Positions 7,443 to 15,745 are shown, counted from the stretch's first letter. The stretch: 18,391 bases of DNA from Candidatus Zixiibacteriota bacterium (GCA_003641345.1 QNAD01000005.1:1-18391), one strand, 5' to 3'. Made by a program: numbers and translations. Notes: generated by a model from the sequence alone, not told the origin.

Positions 7443-9689
7443 TCATTTCTGGGCATCAACACAAGCAATTGCGGTCATTTCTACTATCTCGTTAACATCT
7501 AAAGTTGGATGAAGAACATGAACTGGTTTCGATAAGCCCATTAAAATCGGACCAACAGCTTCCAATCCACCTAACCGTTGAGCAAGTTTATAAGCAATGT
7601 TGCCTGAGTTCAAATCTGGGAAAATAAAGACATTAGGCTGTCCGCTCATTTTGGAAAATGGATACCTTTTCTCCATATATTCCGGCATCAAAGCAGTATC
7701 CATTTGCATTTCACCCTCAACCTCAAGGTCAGGAGCAATCTCTTTAATAATCTTCACAGCTTTGGCAACTTTTTTAGACTCATCTGAACGAACTGAACCA
7801 AAATTCGAAAATGAAAGCATTGCTATACGAGGATTAATATTATACTTTTTAGCTTCGTTTGCAGAACATATCGCTATCTCTGCAAGTTCTTCAGCAGTTG
7901 GGTTTATATTTACTGTCGTATCAGCAAACATATACACTTTATCTTTTTGAATCATAGCAAACATTCCTGATACCCTAGAAACACCTTCTGATAATTCAAT
8001 AATTTCCAAAGCAGGCTTGATTGTTGCAGGATAATCTGCTAACACACCAGAAAGAAATGCATCACAATCACCACATTCTAACATCATCAGGCCAAAATAT
8101 GTTCTATCACGTAAAGTCCAATTTGCTTTTTCTTGTGTTATCCCTTTTCGGGCGCGCTTTTCATAAAATATTTTGGCATATTTTTGGCGTTGTTCAGCAG
8201 ATTTAATCTGGTCAATTACTTTAATACCTTCTAAATTAATTTCATGTTCTTTTGCTACTTTTTTAATATGTTCTTCATTACCCAACACGATAGGCTTAGC
8301 AATTTTATCTCTATAGACAATTTGCGCTGCTCTTAAAATACGTGATGAATCTCCTTCGGGGAAAACAACTTTTTTGGGGTTTCTCTGTGCAATATCAGTA
8401 AGAACACGTATCAAGGTTCGACCTTCACCGATGCGATTACTCAACTGTTCTTTATATTCTTCAATATCTATTTTATTCTGGGCAACACCGGTATCCATTG
8501 CCGCTTGAGCTACAGCTGGTGCTTCCCACGTTAAAATTCTTGAATCAAACGGCTTTGGTATAAGATATTCTCTTCCAAATTTGAAATGATCAACTCCGTA
8601 AGCTTTTGCGACTATTTCCGGTACGTCTTGTTTAGCTAAATTTGCTAACGACTTGACCGCTGCAATTTTCATTTCCTCATTGATTGCTGTCGCATGAACA
8701 TCAAGTGCACCCCTGAAAATAAACGGAAAACCTAAAACATTATTAACCTGATTAGGATAATCAGAACGTCCGGTAGCCATAATAACATCTTTGCGGGCAT
8801 CAACAGCATCGGGGTATGTAATTTCCGGATCAGGATTAGCCATAGCTAAAATTATTGGATCTTTAGCCATCGACTTAACCATATCTTTGGTAACTAAATT
8901 CTGAACAGAAACACCCATAAAGACATCGGCATCTTTCATTGCATCTTCAAGCGTACGAGCATCGGTTTTGCGAACAAATTCAGCTTTGTATTTGTTAAAT
9001 TTATCACTACGTCCCTCGTACATAACACCCTTTGAGTCAACCATTGTAAGATTTTCATGTTTGACCCCCAAAGAACAATAAAGTTTTGCACAGGCAATTC
9101 CAGCCGCACCGGCACCGGAATAGACAACTCTGATTTTATCTATATCTTTCTTTACAATCTCCAATGCATTTATTAATGCTGCCGCAGAAATTATCGCAGT
9201 ACCATGTTGGTCATCATGAAAAACAGGAATATTCATTGTCTTTTTAAGAGTTTCTTCAATATAAAAACATTCCGGTCCTTTTATATCTTCAAGGTTAATA
9301 CCACCAAAAGTAGGTTCCAGAAGTTGACAGCATTTGATAATTTCATCCGAATCTTCGGTATTGAGTTCAATATCAAAAACATCAATATCAGCAAACCTTT
9401 TGAATAGTACCCCTTTTCCCTCCATCACCGGCTTACCGGCAAGAGCACCGATATTTCCCAAACCAAGAACCGCCGTTCCATTAGTAACTACCGCCACTAA
9501 ATTACCTTTGGCAGTATACTTATATACATCAGCTGGGGTTTTATGGATCTCCATACACGGGTCTGCAACACCGGGAGTATAAGCTAATGATAAATCAACT
9601 TGGGTCTTACAGGGCTTTGTTGGATTAATCTCAATCTTACCCGGTTTCCCCTTACAATGATAATCAAGAGAATCTTGTTTGGTTATCAT
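7443..9689 (-). CDS. maeB: NADP-dependent malic enzyme with C-terminal phosphotransacetylase-like domain (MaeB type)
   Basis: 748 residues, close to E. coli MaeB (759). Oxidative decarboxylation of malate to pyruvate, CO2 and NAD(P)H in the cytoplasm. The malic domain (about 15-160) has the catalytic Tyr in SLAYTPGVA (Y37), the catalytic Lys in GKGVLFK (K92), metal-binding E134/D135 (NLEDI) and HDDQHGTA (158-165). The NAD(P)-binding domain (about 165-400) has the loop SGAGAAG (191-197). From about 430 the protein is a phosphate acetyl/butyryltransferase-like domain ([15 protein letters not shown]...), which in known MaeB proteins serves as an acetyl-CoA-responsive regulatory and oligomerisation module. 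A strong Shine-Dalgarno (AGGAG) stands nine bases before the ATG. It is a monocistronic unit ended by a hairpin. Cofactor preference (NADP) is taken from the family, not seen. Confidence 0.97.
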   Translation of the reverse strand: MITKQDSLDYHCKGKPGKIEINPTKPCKTQVDLSLAYTPGVADPCMEIHKTPADVYKYTAKGNLVAVVTNGTAVLGLGNIGALAGKPVMEGKGVLFKRFADIDVFDIELNTEDSDEIIKCCQLLEPTFGGINLEDIKGPECFYIEETLKKTMNIPVFHDDQHGTAIISAAALINALEIVKKDIDKIRVVYSGAGAAGIACAKLYCSLGVKHENLTMVDSKGVMYEGRSDKFNKYKAEFVRKTDARTLEDAMKDADVFMGVSVQNLVTKDMVKSMAKDPIILAMANPDPEITYPDAVDARKDVIMATGRSDYPNQVNNVLGFPFIFRGALDVHATAINEEMKIAAVKSLANLAKQDVPEIVAKAYGVDHFKFGREYLIPKPFDSRILTWEAPAVAQAAMDTGVAQNKIDIEEYKEQLSNRIGEGRTLIRVLTDIAQRNPKKVVFPEGDSSRILRAAQIVYRDKIAKPIVLGNEEHIKKVAKEHEINLEGIKVIDQIKSAEQRQKYAKIFYEKRARKGITQEKANWTLRDRTYFGLMMLECGDCDAFLSGVLADYPATIKPALEIIELSEGVSRVSGMFAMIQKDKVYMFADTTVNINPTAEELAEIAICSANEAKKYNINPRIAMLSFSNFGSVRSDESKKVAKAVKIIKEIAPDLEVEGEMQMDTALMPEYMEKRYPFSKMSGQPNVFIFPDLNSGNIAYKLAQRLGGLEAVGPILMGLSKPVHVLHPTLDVNEIVEMTAIACVDAQK

Positions 9690-9703
9690 TTACGGTTACT
9701 CCT

Positions 9704-9772
9704 AAAGCTTAAATTAAGCTTTTCTATACGTTTTTTCATGTACAACACCAGTTTCTAATATTATGCTGGTGA
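9704..9772 (-). promoter_or_regulatory. Two-hairpin leader of maeB
   Basis: Between the likely promoter and the maeB start lie two inverted repeats: CACCAG/CTGGTG (9748-9772 region, 14-base loop) and AAAGCTT/AAGCTTT (9704-9722, 5-base loop). The second abuts the AGGAG ribosome binding site, so its folding could limit initiation. Stems are short; function is inferred only from position. Confidence 0.35.
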
Positions 9773-9788
9773 CTTTTTTCACAAGCGA

Positions 9789-9816
9789 TATATATGTCCT
9801 TAAAATTTATAGTCAA
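9789..9816 (-). promoter_or_regulatory. Probable sigma-70-type promoter of maeB
   Basis: Minus-strand TTGACT (9816-9811) and TATATA (9794-9789) are 16 bases apart, upstream of maeB. This predicts a 5' leader of about 90 bases carrying the two hairpins noted separately. No other good pair was seen nearer the gene. Confidence 0.5.
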
Positions 9817-9917
9817 GCTGTTTAACTAAATATTAAATAAATAATAAATTTAAAACAACTAAAAGAGTCATGTATATATTATTTTATAGAAAATTAAAAC
9901 ATTTCACAGGAGTTCTT

Positions 9918-10328
9918 ATGATTCTTTATCAAACAAATTTAAAAAATATTACCTCAATCAAGCTTGCTGACTTTTTTGTCAGATGGCCAAAACCGCCTTC
10001 CCCAGAAACACATCTGAAAATTTTAGAAAATAGTTCTCATATAGTATTAGCAATAGATGAAAATATCAATCAGGTTATAGGATTTATAAATGCTGTCAGC
10101 GATAAAATATTATCAGCCTATCTTCCACTTCTGGAAGTACTTCCTAAATACCAGAAACAAGGAATAGGAAGCGAATTGGTAAAAAGAATGTTGGACCAGT
10201 TAATAGATTTATATATGATTGATCTGGCATGCGATGATAACCTTGTACCATTTTACAACAAATTAGGCATGAAAAAATTCAGAGCTATGGGAATTAGAAA
10301 TTATGACAAACAATCAGGTGTCGTTTAG
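9918..10328 (+). CDS. GNAT-family N-acetyltransferase
   Basis: 136 residues from the chosen start. The acetyl-CoA pyrophosphate-binding motif A is clear: LLEVLPKYQKQGIGSELV, with Q79-x2-G82-x-G84. The later FYNKLGMKKF (112-121) is the typical GNAT motif-B end. The N-terminal part (SIKLADFFVRWPKPPSPE) resembles small single-domain GNATs, but no substrate can be named. The ATG at 9918 is preferred because CAGGAG lies five bases before it; an upstream in-frame ATG at 9870 would add 16 residues and has no ribosome binding site. It stands alone on the plus strand, and its stop overlaps by four bases the stop of the convergent membrane-protein gene. Confidence 0.88.
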   Translation: MILYQTNLKNITSIKLADFFVRWPKPPSPETHLKILENSSHIVLAIDENINQVIGFINAVSDKILSAYLPLLEVLPKYQKQGIGSELVKRMLDQLIDLYMIDLACDDNLVPFYNKLGMKKFRAMGIRNYDKQSGVV

Positions 10329-10741
10329 AATTCTTTCTGCTTCCAGGCTATGATAGCGGCTGGCAAAGTGTGTGCCAAATATAATAAACTGACAAAAATT
10401 ATCATTAGTAGCGAATCATATTCTTTAACTGTAACAGCAAATACCAACAATACCAAAAGAGAAACTACAGTGAAAATAGAATAAGAAAGCCTCAATGATT
10501 CGTGCGTAAGTTGGATCTCTCTTTCATCAAGTTTATCAATTTTTGTATGAACCAGTTTCCAAATTTTGGTTTTGATATAAAGTGTTATAAAACTAAATAA
10601 TCCAACAACTACAATAAGTCCCATCACAATAAAAATTTGATTTGACCAACCATAAAGTTTCCCGATTGCAAAAAATACAATAATTGCAATAATGCAAAAA
10701 TAGTTGAGTACTACATGTAATCGTCTGATAGTTCTACTCAT
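10325..10741 (-). CDS. Small four-helix integral membrane protein, partner of XRE regulator
   Basis: 138 residues with four hydrophobic segments (about 11-31, 36-57, 85-104 and 111-131). A cytoplasmic-looking loop between helices 2 and 3 carries KIDKLDEREIQLTHESLR. A DERE-type loop between paired helices recalls small membrane proteins (DUF2178-like) often encoded beside short XRE regulators, but I cannot assign a family firmly. GGGAG lies seven bases before its ATG, inside the end of the regulator gene, whose stop is one base upstream, so the two are coupled. No catalytic motif is visible. Function unknown. Confidence 0.8.
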   Translation of the reverse strand: MSRTIRRLHVVLNYFCIIAIIVFFAIGKLYGWSNQIFIVMGLIVVVGLFSFITLYIKTKIWKLVHTKIDKLDEREIQLTHESLRLSYSIFTVVSLLVLLVFAVTVKEYDSLLMIIFVSLLYLAHTLPAAIIAWKQKEF

Positions 10742-10742
10742 A

Positions 10743-11003
10743 TCATTCTCCCATCTTCTTTCTGTATTCTAAAAGTTCCTGACTCAGGGGCTTCATTGGT
10801 TCAGTTGAAAAAATCATTTCTATTGGCAATTTGAAAACCTCACTGATTCTAAAAGCCAAATCTAACGAAGGGTTATATTCTTCCCTCTCCAGATAACCAA
10901 CCGTCTGAAAATTTACCCCAATTTCTTTTGCAAGTTCTTTTCGGGAAAAGTTATTTTCTTCCCTCAAAACTGTAATCCTGTTATATAGCTTCCGGTTTTT
11001 CAT
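10743..11003 (-). CDS. Short XRE-family (Cro/CI type) transcriptional regulator
   Basis: 86 residues from the ATG at 11003. The helix-turn-helix is unmistakable: ITVLREENNFSRKELAKEIG, then VNFQTVGYLEREEYNPSLDLAFRIS, followed by FKLPIEMIFS. This is the pattern of the compact stand-alone regulators paired with small membrane proteins. The extra C-terminal stretch (TEPMKPLSQELLEYRKKMGE) is longer than the shortest members. An in-frame ATG at 11066 would add 21 residues but lies within the apparent promoter and adds a non-family, Cys/Ile/Tyr-rich peptide, so it is rejected. It forms a two-gene unit with the membrane-protein gene one base downstream and may regulate its own promoter. The DNA target is not known. 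Confidence 0.92.
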   Translation of the reverse strand: MKNRKLYNRITVLREENNFSRKELAKEIGVNFQTVGYLEREEYNPSLDLAFRISEVFKLPIEMIFSTEPMKPLSQELLEYRKKMGE

Positions 11004-11009
11004 ACGGTT

Positions 11010-11037
11010 ATTATAACATAATATTATATATTTACAA
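11010..11037 (-). promoter_or_regulatory. Promoter of the XRE/membrane-protein cassette
   Basis: Minus-strand TTGTAA (11037-11032), a 16-base spacer and an extended -10 TGTTATAAT (TATAAT at 11015-11010). Only six bases separate the -10 from the ATG at 11003, so transcription would start at or next to the start codon, giving a leaderless mRNA. Confidence 0.6.
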
Positions 11038-11363
11038 CATATATTTATGTATTTTATACATTTCATTATTAAATTCGGTTAGACATTCCTTGTTCTCAAC
11101 ATATTAGCTTTCATAAAAGAGTGTAGTTAGGCTAAAAACAGTATTAAAAACCAGCAAAATTACTGATTATTTTGTATTCTTGTTAATGTCATTCACTTAC
11201 ATTAAAAAAATAGAACTTTATTAGCCCAAATTTGTTAATTAGCAAATAAATACTTGGCTAAGTCTTTGACTATCGGTATATTTTGAAAGTTGTGATATGA
11301 ATAAATTTTATGACTAGCTAAATTAAAAAGCTAAGTCTGTTATATATAAGGAGTAAAGAAAAA
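11038..11363. other. AT-rich divergent intergenic region between XRE gene and yajC
   Basis: About 325 bases without a gene. It must hold the yajC-def-fmt-rng promoter on the plus strand. A weak candidate is TTGAAA (11283-11288) with TTTTAT 17 bases on. A nine-base direct repeat GCTAAGTCT occurs at 11257-11265 and 11330-11338, and further GCTAA words occur nearby (about 11127 and 11316). AAGGAG at 11348-11353 is the yajC ribosome binding site. I see no structured RNA. Confidence 0.45.
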
Positions 11364-11672
11364 TTGAATTGGCAAATTTTAATGTCCGGTAATCCGGACG
11401 GTGGTGGAGGCGGAATTGTAACTCTGGTCTGGTTTGGATTAATTTTTGTAATTATGTATTTATTATTAATCCGTCCTCAGAGAAAAAAACAGAAGGAACA
11501 TGATCAGCTTCTGCAAAATTTAAAGAAAGGTGATAAAGTTGTAACCTCAGGTGGCATGTTTGGTACTATTTTCGCAATTGATGAAGAGCGTAACCGTATT
11601 GTTTTAAAAATCAGCAATGATACCAAACTCGAATTTTTGAAATCTTCGATTGCCGCTAAGGTTGAGAACTAA
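11364..11672 (+). CDS. yajC: Preprotein translocase accessory subunit YajC
   Basis: 102 residues. A short Gly-rich N-terminus (GNPDGGGGG) is followed by one membrane helix (about 18-37), the family signature LLLIRPQRKKQKEH and a small cytoplasmic domain with GDKVVTSGGMFGTIFAIDEE. YajC associates with SecDF-YidC at the SecYEG translocon in the inner membrane. It starts with TTG at 11364, with AAGGAG ten bases upstream; the next ATG (residue 7) has no ribosome binding site. It is the first gene of a plus-strand unit and ends 14 bases before def. The secDF genes that often follow yajC are absent here. Confidence 0.95.
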   Translation: MNWQILMSGNPDGGGGGIVTLVWFGLIFVIMYLLLIRPQRKKQKEHDQLLQNLKKGDKVVTSGGMFGTIFAIDEERNRIVLKISNDTKLEFLKSSIAAKVEN

Positions 11673-11686
11673 AAAAAGGAATTATT

Positions 11687-12199
11687 GTGGCAGTACAACC
11701 GATTGTTATATATGGCAATCCGGTTCTGAGAGAAGCATCCCAGCCGGTAGAAAATATCAACCAGAAAATAAAAGATTTGGTATCAGATATGGTTGACACT
11801 CTAAAAAAAGCCAATGGCTTAGGTCTATCAGCCGTACAAATTGGCGTACTCAAAAAAATTTTTATTGTCGATCTTTCAGCGATCGATATAAACGCCACCC
11901 TTAAAGTATTTATAAACCCGGAAATTATCGAAAAAAGCGAAGAATTAGTGGAAATGGAAGAAGGTTGTTTATCGTTTCCGGGAATTTATCAAAAAATTAG
12001 CCGTTCTGCAAAAGTAAAAATTAAGGCATTAGATTTAAACGGCAAAGAGTTTACTATGGAAGCCGAAGGGCTGTTAGCCCGGGCATTCCTACATGAATAC
12101 TGTCATCTTAAGGGTGAGTTATTTATTGATTTAATATCGCCAATGGCACGGACCATGTTAAGGAGTAAATTAAAAAAGCTGGCTCGCACTTCTTCATAA
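11687..12199 (+). CDS. def: Peptide deformylase
   Basis: 170 residues. Metal hydrolase that removes the N-formyl group from new proteins. The three family motifs are present: GLGLSAVQ (44-51), EEGCLS (91-96, with metal ligand C94) and HEYCH (136-140, with both His ligands and the catalytic Glu). The residue before the last motif is Leu where Gln is common, and Cys replaces the usual Asp before the second His; neither is a metal ligand. It starts at GTG 11687 with AAGGA six bases before. Its position directly before fmt is the common def-fmt pairing, linking formylation and deformylation. The C-terminus is rich in Arg and Lys. Confidence 0.96.
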   Translation: MAVQPIVIYGNPVLREASQPVENINQKIKDLVSDMVDTLKKANGLGLSAVQIGVLKKIFIVDLSAIDINATLKVFINPEIIEKSEELVEMEEGCLSFPGIYQKISRSAKVKIKALDLNGKEFTMEAEGLLARAFLHEYCHLKGELFIDLISPMARTMLRSKLKKLARTSS

Positions 12200-12262
12200 T
12201 AGCTCTGCAATATCCTTTTTTAACCTGCTTAAGGTTATAGTTCTGCTTTATAAAATTTCAAT

Positions 12263-13231
12263 ATGAAAATTGTATTTATGGGCACGCCTGAATTTGCCTG
12301 TAAACCGCTTGAAGTATTGTGCCAAAGCAAACATGAGATTGTAGCTGTAGTAACCGGAGATGATAAACCTCAGGGACGCGGCAAAAAAATACAATCAACG
12401 GCTGTTTGCTCAGCGGCAACTTGCGTCAATTTGAAAGTTATTAAAACAAAATCACTTAAGAGTGATTCTCTTTATGAACAGCTTAAAGCTCTGGATGCTG
12501 ATATTTTTATTGTTATAGCTTTCAGAATTTTACCGCAAAAATTGATTGATATCCCACGAATTGGTGCAATAAATATTCATGCCTCGTTATTACCCAAATA
12601 TCGTGGTGCGGCACCAATCAATTGGGCTTTAGTAAATGGCGAAAAAGAAACCGGATTGACCAGTTTCTTTTTAAAAAAAACAGTAGATACCGGAGATATA
12701 ATTCTCCAGAAAAAATTAACAATATTACCAAATGAGAATTTTGACTCTCTTCATAACCGCTTATCAGAAATATCCGGAGATTTTCTTTTAGAATCTTTAG
12801 ATTTGATTGAAACTGGTAATTATGAACTAAGTACTCAAGATGAGACTCAAACTTCTCCTGCACCAAAGATTAAACCATTTGATGCTTTGATTGATTTTGG
12901 TTTTCCGGCTGAACAAATTGTGAATTTTGTTCGAGGAATGTCTTCCCGTCCGGGAGCATATACTTTTTACAATAAAAAAAAATTAAAAGTATTATCTGCC
13001 ATACCGGTAAACCGTGAATCAATTGAACCTTATATTAATGAATTACCCCGTCCGGGAACTGTCATCAATGTTAAAAAGAAATTGTGGGTCAGTTGTTCAG
13101 ATGGAGCTGTTGAAATAACACAGGTTCAACCGGAAGGGAAAAAAGTAATGGATGGAAAATCTTATATAAATGGTTGTCGCTTACAATGCGGTGCTTTATT
13201 TGGAGAAAATACGCAAGAGGTAAAGGAATAA
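12263..13231 (+). CDS. fmt: Methionyl-tRNA formyltransferase
   Basis: 322 residues, normal length. Transfers the formyl group from 10-formyltetrahydrofolate to methionyl-initiator tRNA. The N-terminal Rossmann-like domain opens with MKIVFMGTPEFA. The catalytic triad is visible as N104 and H106 in NIHASLLPKYRGAAPI and D142 in VDTGDI. The C-terminal tRNA-binding domain (about 205-312) includes IVNFVRGMSSRPGAYTF. The tRNA-contact loop reads TGDDKPQGRGKK, where many homologues have a TQPD-type sequence. It lies 63 bases after def and four bases before rng. No clear ribosome binding site precedes the ATG. Confidence 0.97.
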   Translation: MKIVFMGTPEFACKPLEVLCQSKHEIVAVVTGDDKPQGRGKKIQSTAVCSAATCVNLKVIKTKSLKSDSLYEQLKALDADIFIVIAFRILPQKLIDIPRIGAINIHASLLPKYRGAAPINWALVNGEKETGLTSFFLKKTVDTGDIILQKKLTILPNENFDSLHNRLSEISGDFLLESLDLIETGNYELSTQDETQTSPAPKIKPFDALIDFGFPAEQIVNFVRGMSSRPGAYTFYNKKKLKVLSAIPVNRESIEPYINELPRPGTVINVKKKLWVSCSDGAVEITQVQPEGKKVMDGKSYINGCRLQCGALFGENTQEVKE

Positions 13232-13235
13232 AATA

Positions 13236-14774
13236 ATGAAAAAAGAAATACTAATCAATTCCAATGATTATGAGACCCGCGTGGCAATTCTGGAAAATGA
13301 TTTGTTAGTTGAGTTTCAGGTTGAACGTGAAGTTAGCGAACGGATGGTAGGCGATATCTATAAAGGTATTGTAAGAACTGTACTCCCGGGGATGCAGGCG
13401 GCTTTTATCGATATTGGATTAAGCCGTGCGGCATATCTGCACTCATCGGATATCGGTAAAGAGAGTGACAAAAATTTTGATCATGATGATTTCGATGATG
13501 AAGAAGCTCCTGCTGAAATTATCAGAAAAAAACGAAAAGTTTCTATTGAACGCGTCTTAAAGAAAAATCAGGAAGTTCTCGTTCAAATCATAAAAGAACC
13601 TATATCAACTAAAGGACCCCGTATCACTACAGAAATTTCGATTCCTGGGAGATATCTGGTTTTAGTTCCAGATGATGACCATGTGCGGGTTTCAAAAAGA
13701 ATTTCAAATTGGGGAGAGAGAAAACGGCTTAAAAAGATACTGAATCCTTTAAGACCTGAAGGCTTCGGTCTTATTATCAGAACCGAAGGAGAAGGTCAGG
13801 AAGAAGCAAATTTTAGATCTGATATTAAAAGATTGCTAAAACTATGGCGATCACTAAAAAAGAAAGCTGACAGCTCTCAAGCTCCCTTCTTGATACACAA
13901 AGAAGCGGAAATGACAGTTTCTATGATAAGAGATATCTTCACAGATGACGTAGAGAGAATACTTATTGATAATAAAAATGATTATAAAAGAATAATCAGC
14001 TATTTCCGTCAGGTTGCACCTCATCTTAAAAACCGAGTCGAACTATATAAAGGAGAACAACCGCTATTTGATCTTTATGATCTGGAACCGGAAATTGATA
14101 AAATGCTCGAACGTAAAGTATGGCTTAAAAAAGGTGCTTATCTGATTATTGACCAAACTGAAGCGATGGTAACAATTGATGTCAACACTGGACGATATGT
14201 AGGGGGAAAAGATCAGGAAGAAACTATTTTCAGAACCAATATTGATGCCGCCCGAGAGATTGCCCGTCAGGTAAGACTAAGAGATATTGGCGGTCTTCTG
14301 GTTTTTGATTTTATCGATATGTACAATAGGGATAACCGAAGAAAATTATACGAAGAATTCATAAAATCCCTTGCAAATGACCGAGCCAAAAGAGCTGTTA
14401 ATCAAGTAACTGATTTTGGTCTCATGGAAATGACAAGAGAAAGAGTTCGCCAATCTCATTTGCACAAACTCTCAGATCCCTGTACTCATTGTAACGGACT
14501 GGGTAGAGTTTTATCAAGAGAAACGGTGGCAACTAAAATTGAACGCTGGTTTATGAGAGCCAAAGCAGGCAAAGAATTTGGTTCATTCCATTTGATTATA
14601 AATCCAACTTTAGCCGAAGCGATGTCTGACAATGGAACTGACAGAGTTCAAAGATTAATGAAAATTTATAAGTTTAAGATAAATATTGTCAGGGACACTA
14701 CTATTCCTCTTCAGGATTATAGAGTATTTGACGGTGATTCCAATGAAGAAATCACTAACCTATATAAGGTTTAA
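13236..14774 (+). CDS. rng: Ribonuclease G (RNase E/G family endoribonuclease)
   Basis: 512 residues, near E. coli RNase G (489) and lacking the long C-terminal scaffold of RNase E. Cleaves single-stranded RNA, for example in 16S rRNA 5'-end maturation and mRNA decay. The N-terminal S1 domain (about 36-135) contains an acidic insertion (about 76-95, rich in Asp/Glu) followed by a basic RKKRK patch. The metal-binding catalytic Asps are D315 (TIDVNTG) and D358 (FDFIDM), with the same 43-residue spacing as D303/D346 in E. coli RNase E. The zinc-link is C416-x2-C419, again with matching spacing. AAGGA lies eight bases before the ATG, and fmt ends four bases upstream. It closes the yajC-def-fmt-rng unit before a terminator. 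Confidence 0.96.
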   Translation: MKKEILINSNDYETRVAILENDLLVEFQVEREVSERMVGDIYKGIVRTVLPGMQAAFIDIGLSRAAYLHSSDIGKESDKNFDHDDFDDEEAPAEIIRKKRKVSIERVLKKNQEVLVQIIKEPISTKGPRITTEISIPGRYLVLVPDDDHVRVSKRISNWGERKRLKKILNPLRPEGFGLIIRTEGEGQEEANFRSDIKRLLKLWRSLKKKADSSQAPFLIHKEAEMTVSMIRDIFTDDVERILIDNKNDYKRIISYFRQVAPHLKNRVELYKGEQPLFDLYDLEPEIDKMLERKVWLKKGAYLIIDQTEAMVTIDVNTGRYVGGKDQEETIFRTNIDAAREIARQVRLRDIGGLLVFDFIDMYNRDNRRKLYEEFIKSLANDRAKRAVNQVTDFGLMEMTRERVRQSHLHKLSDPCTHCNGLGRVLSRETVATKIERWFMRAKAGKEFGSFHLIINPTLAEAMSDNGTDRVQRLMKIYKFKINIVRDTTIPLQDYRVFDGDSNEEITNLYKV

Positions 14775-14813
14775 ACCAAATACCAATTTAGTTAATTAAT
14801 TTGGTGTTTTTTT
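14775..14813 (+). terminator. Rho-independent terminator after rng
   Basis: Stem ACCAAAT (14775-14781) with ATTTGGT (14799-14805), long AT-rich loop, then G and seven T. The stem is weak but its position directly after the rng stop and the T-run support it. Confidence 0.65.
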
Positions 14814-14849
14814 ATTTTATATGCTAATTATTTTATTATATTAAATGTG

Positions 14850-15488
14850 ATGAACGAAAATAATAAAATGACTCAGGAAATAGAAATCAAGCTCGACCTT
14901 GGTTCTTTTACCAATTATTTGAAATTGATTGGTTTTTTAGGACATATTGAAGATGAAATTAAACAGATAAACGCATTCTTTGACAGCAATAATCGTAAAT
15001 TAGCCAATGCAGGGTGGGCTTTAAGAGTCAGGGCTGAAAACCGAAGAGGACTGGTTACTATTAAAAGTATTGCCACCAACAAAAGTATCGCAACGATAAG
15101 ACAAGAAGTAGAAACTCAAATCAACCGGCAGGATGCCATAGCACTAATAAATTTACAAGCTGATGTTATGGAACTTCCGGCAATGCCGGTAGAATATCTC
15201 CGCCAGGAAGTTGGAAAAATTAAAGTTGAACGGTTAGTGCAATTTGAAAATATTCGTCAACGTAAACTGTTCAAAATTAACGACCAGAATTATATGCTAG
15301 AAATTGATAAAACAGAATTTAATGATGGCTCGGTTGAATATGAATTAGAACTGGAACTTTCAGATACTTCAAAGATTGAAACAATCGAGGCTAATCTTAG
15401 AAAATTATTCTTAACTCTTGACATTCCATTTATTCGCCAAACAGAATCAAAATTTGCAAGAGCACTCAAGAAAGCAGATATTTTGTAG
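14850..15488 (+). CDS. CYTH-domain protein (triphosphate tunnel metalloenzyme fold)
   Basis: 212 residues. Opens with the family signature ExExK (E10, E12, K14 in QEIEIKLD). The alternating charged strands of the tunnel fold follow: FFDSNNRKLANAGWALRVR, LVTIKS, KVERLVQFENIRQRKLF, MLEIDKTEF, YELELELS and a final TESKFARAL. The group includes class IV adenylate cyclases, thiamine triphosphatases and inorganic triphosphatases; substrate cannot be decided here. No fused CHAD domain follows, and the length is that of a stand-alone CYTH protein. The ATG at 14850 directly follows a GTG (14847), and another ATG at 14868 would place the signature nearer the N-terminus; none has a clear ribosome binding site. 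It lies after the rng terminator, so it probably has its own promoter. Confidence 0.9.
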   Translation: MNENNKMTQEIEIKLDLGSFTNYLKLIGFLGHIEDEIKQINAFFDSNNRKLANAGWALRVRAENRRGLVTIKSIATNKSIATIRQEVETQINRQDAIALINLQADVMELPAMPVEYLRQEVGKIKVERLVQFENIRQRKLFKINDQNYMLEIDKTEFNDGSVEYELELELSDTSKIETIEANLRKLFLTLDIPFIRQTESKFARALKKADIL

Positions 15489-15543
15489 AATGATATTTTT
15501 GTCAAAACCTGCAATTGGCAAACTGTAAAACACAAAAATTAAT

Positions 15544-15584
15544 ACCTACTTTTCTCCCAAAAAGAGAAACATAACCTACTTTTC
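15544..15584 (+). repeat. Direct repeat ACCTACTTTTC (two copies) with hairpin between
   Basis: ACCTACTTTTC occurs at 15544-15554 and 15574-15584, 30 bases apart. TTTCTC (15551-15556) and GAGAAA (15564-15569) form a six-pair hairpin between them. Confidence 0.6.
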
Positions 15585-15594
15585 CCGTTTTTTC

Positions 15595-15623
15595 TACCCG
15601 TCTGCCATTGGCAGAGTGGGGTA
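15595..15623. repeat. Interrupted hairpin with TCTGCCA/TGGCAGA core
   Basis: TCTGCCA and TGGCAGA (15601-15615, one central base) form a perfect palindrome. Outer arms TACCC (15595-15599) and GGGTA (15619-15623) add five pairs across a small internal loop, giving 12 pairs. Confidence 0.65.
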
Positions 15624-15660
15624 TCCTTATAGCTGTGATTATTTGTACTTTCGTTATGTC

Positions 15661-15697
15661 TTTTATCCTGTCGTTCTATTTTTTTATCCTGTCGTTC
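15661..15697 (+). repeat. Tandem direct repeat TTTTATCCTGTCGTTC
   Basis: A 16-base word occurs twice, at 15661-15676 and 15682-15697, with a 21-base period and five bases between. Either copy can pair with AATGACAGGA (15739-15748) over ten positions with one G-T, so alternative stems are possible. Confidence 0.8.
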
Positions 15698-15729
15698 CTG
15701 TGAAAGGGTTTGTTGAAGAACCCCGATTA

Positions 15730-15745
15730 TGTCATTGCAATGACA
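15730..15745. repeat. Perfect 16-bp palindrome TGTCATTG/CAATGACA
   Basis: The two halves are exact reverse complements with no spacer. This symmetry suits a dimeric protein site or a cruciform. It overlaps the right arm of the stem formed with the TCCTGTCGTT repeats. Confidence 0.75.

Noticed and set aside
11004..11066. N-terminal extension of the XRE regulator from an ATG at 11066
   Set aside because: The extension overlaps a good promoter, has no ribosome binding site and adds a peptide unlike the family.
12221..12237. Inverted repeat TAACCT/AGGTTA between def and fmt as a terminator
   Set aside because: The T-run precedes the stem on the plus strand and no T-run follows on either strand; fmt is probably cotranscribed.
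15661..15697. Possible CRISPR array from the 16-base direct repeat
   Set aside because: Only two copies, with a five-base gap instead of a spacer of about 30 bases, and no cas genes nearby.
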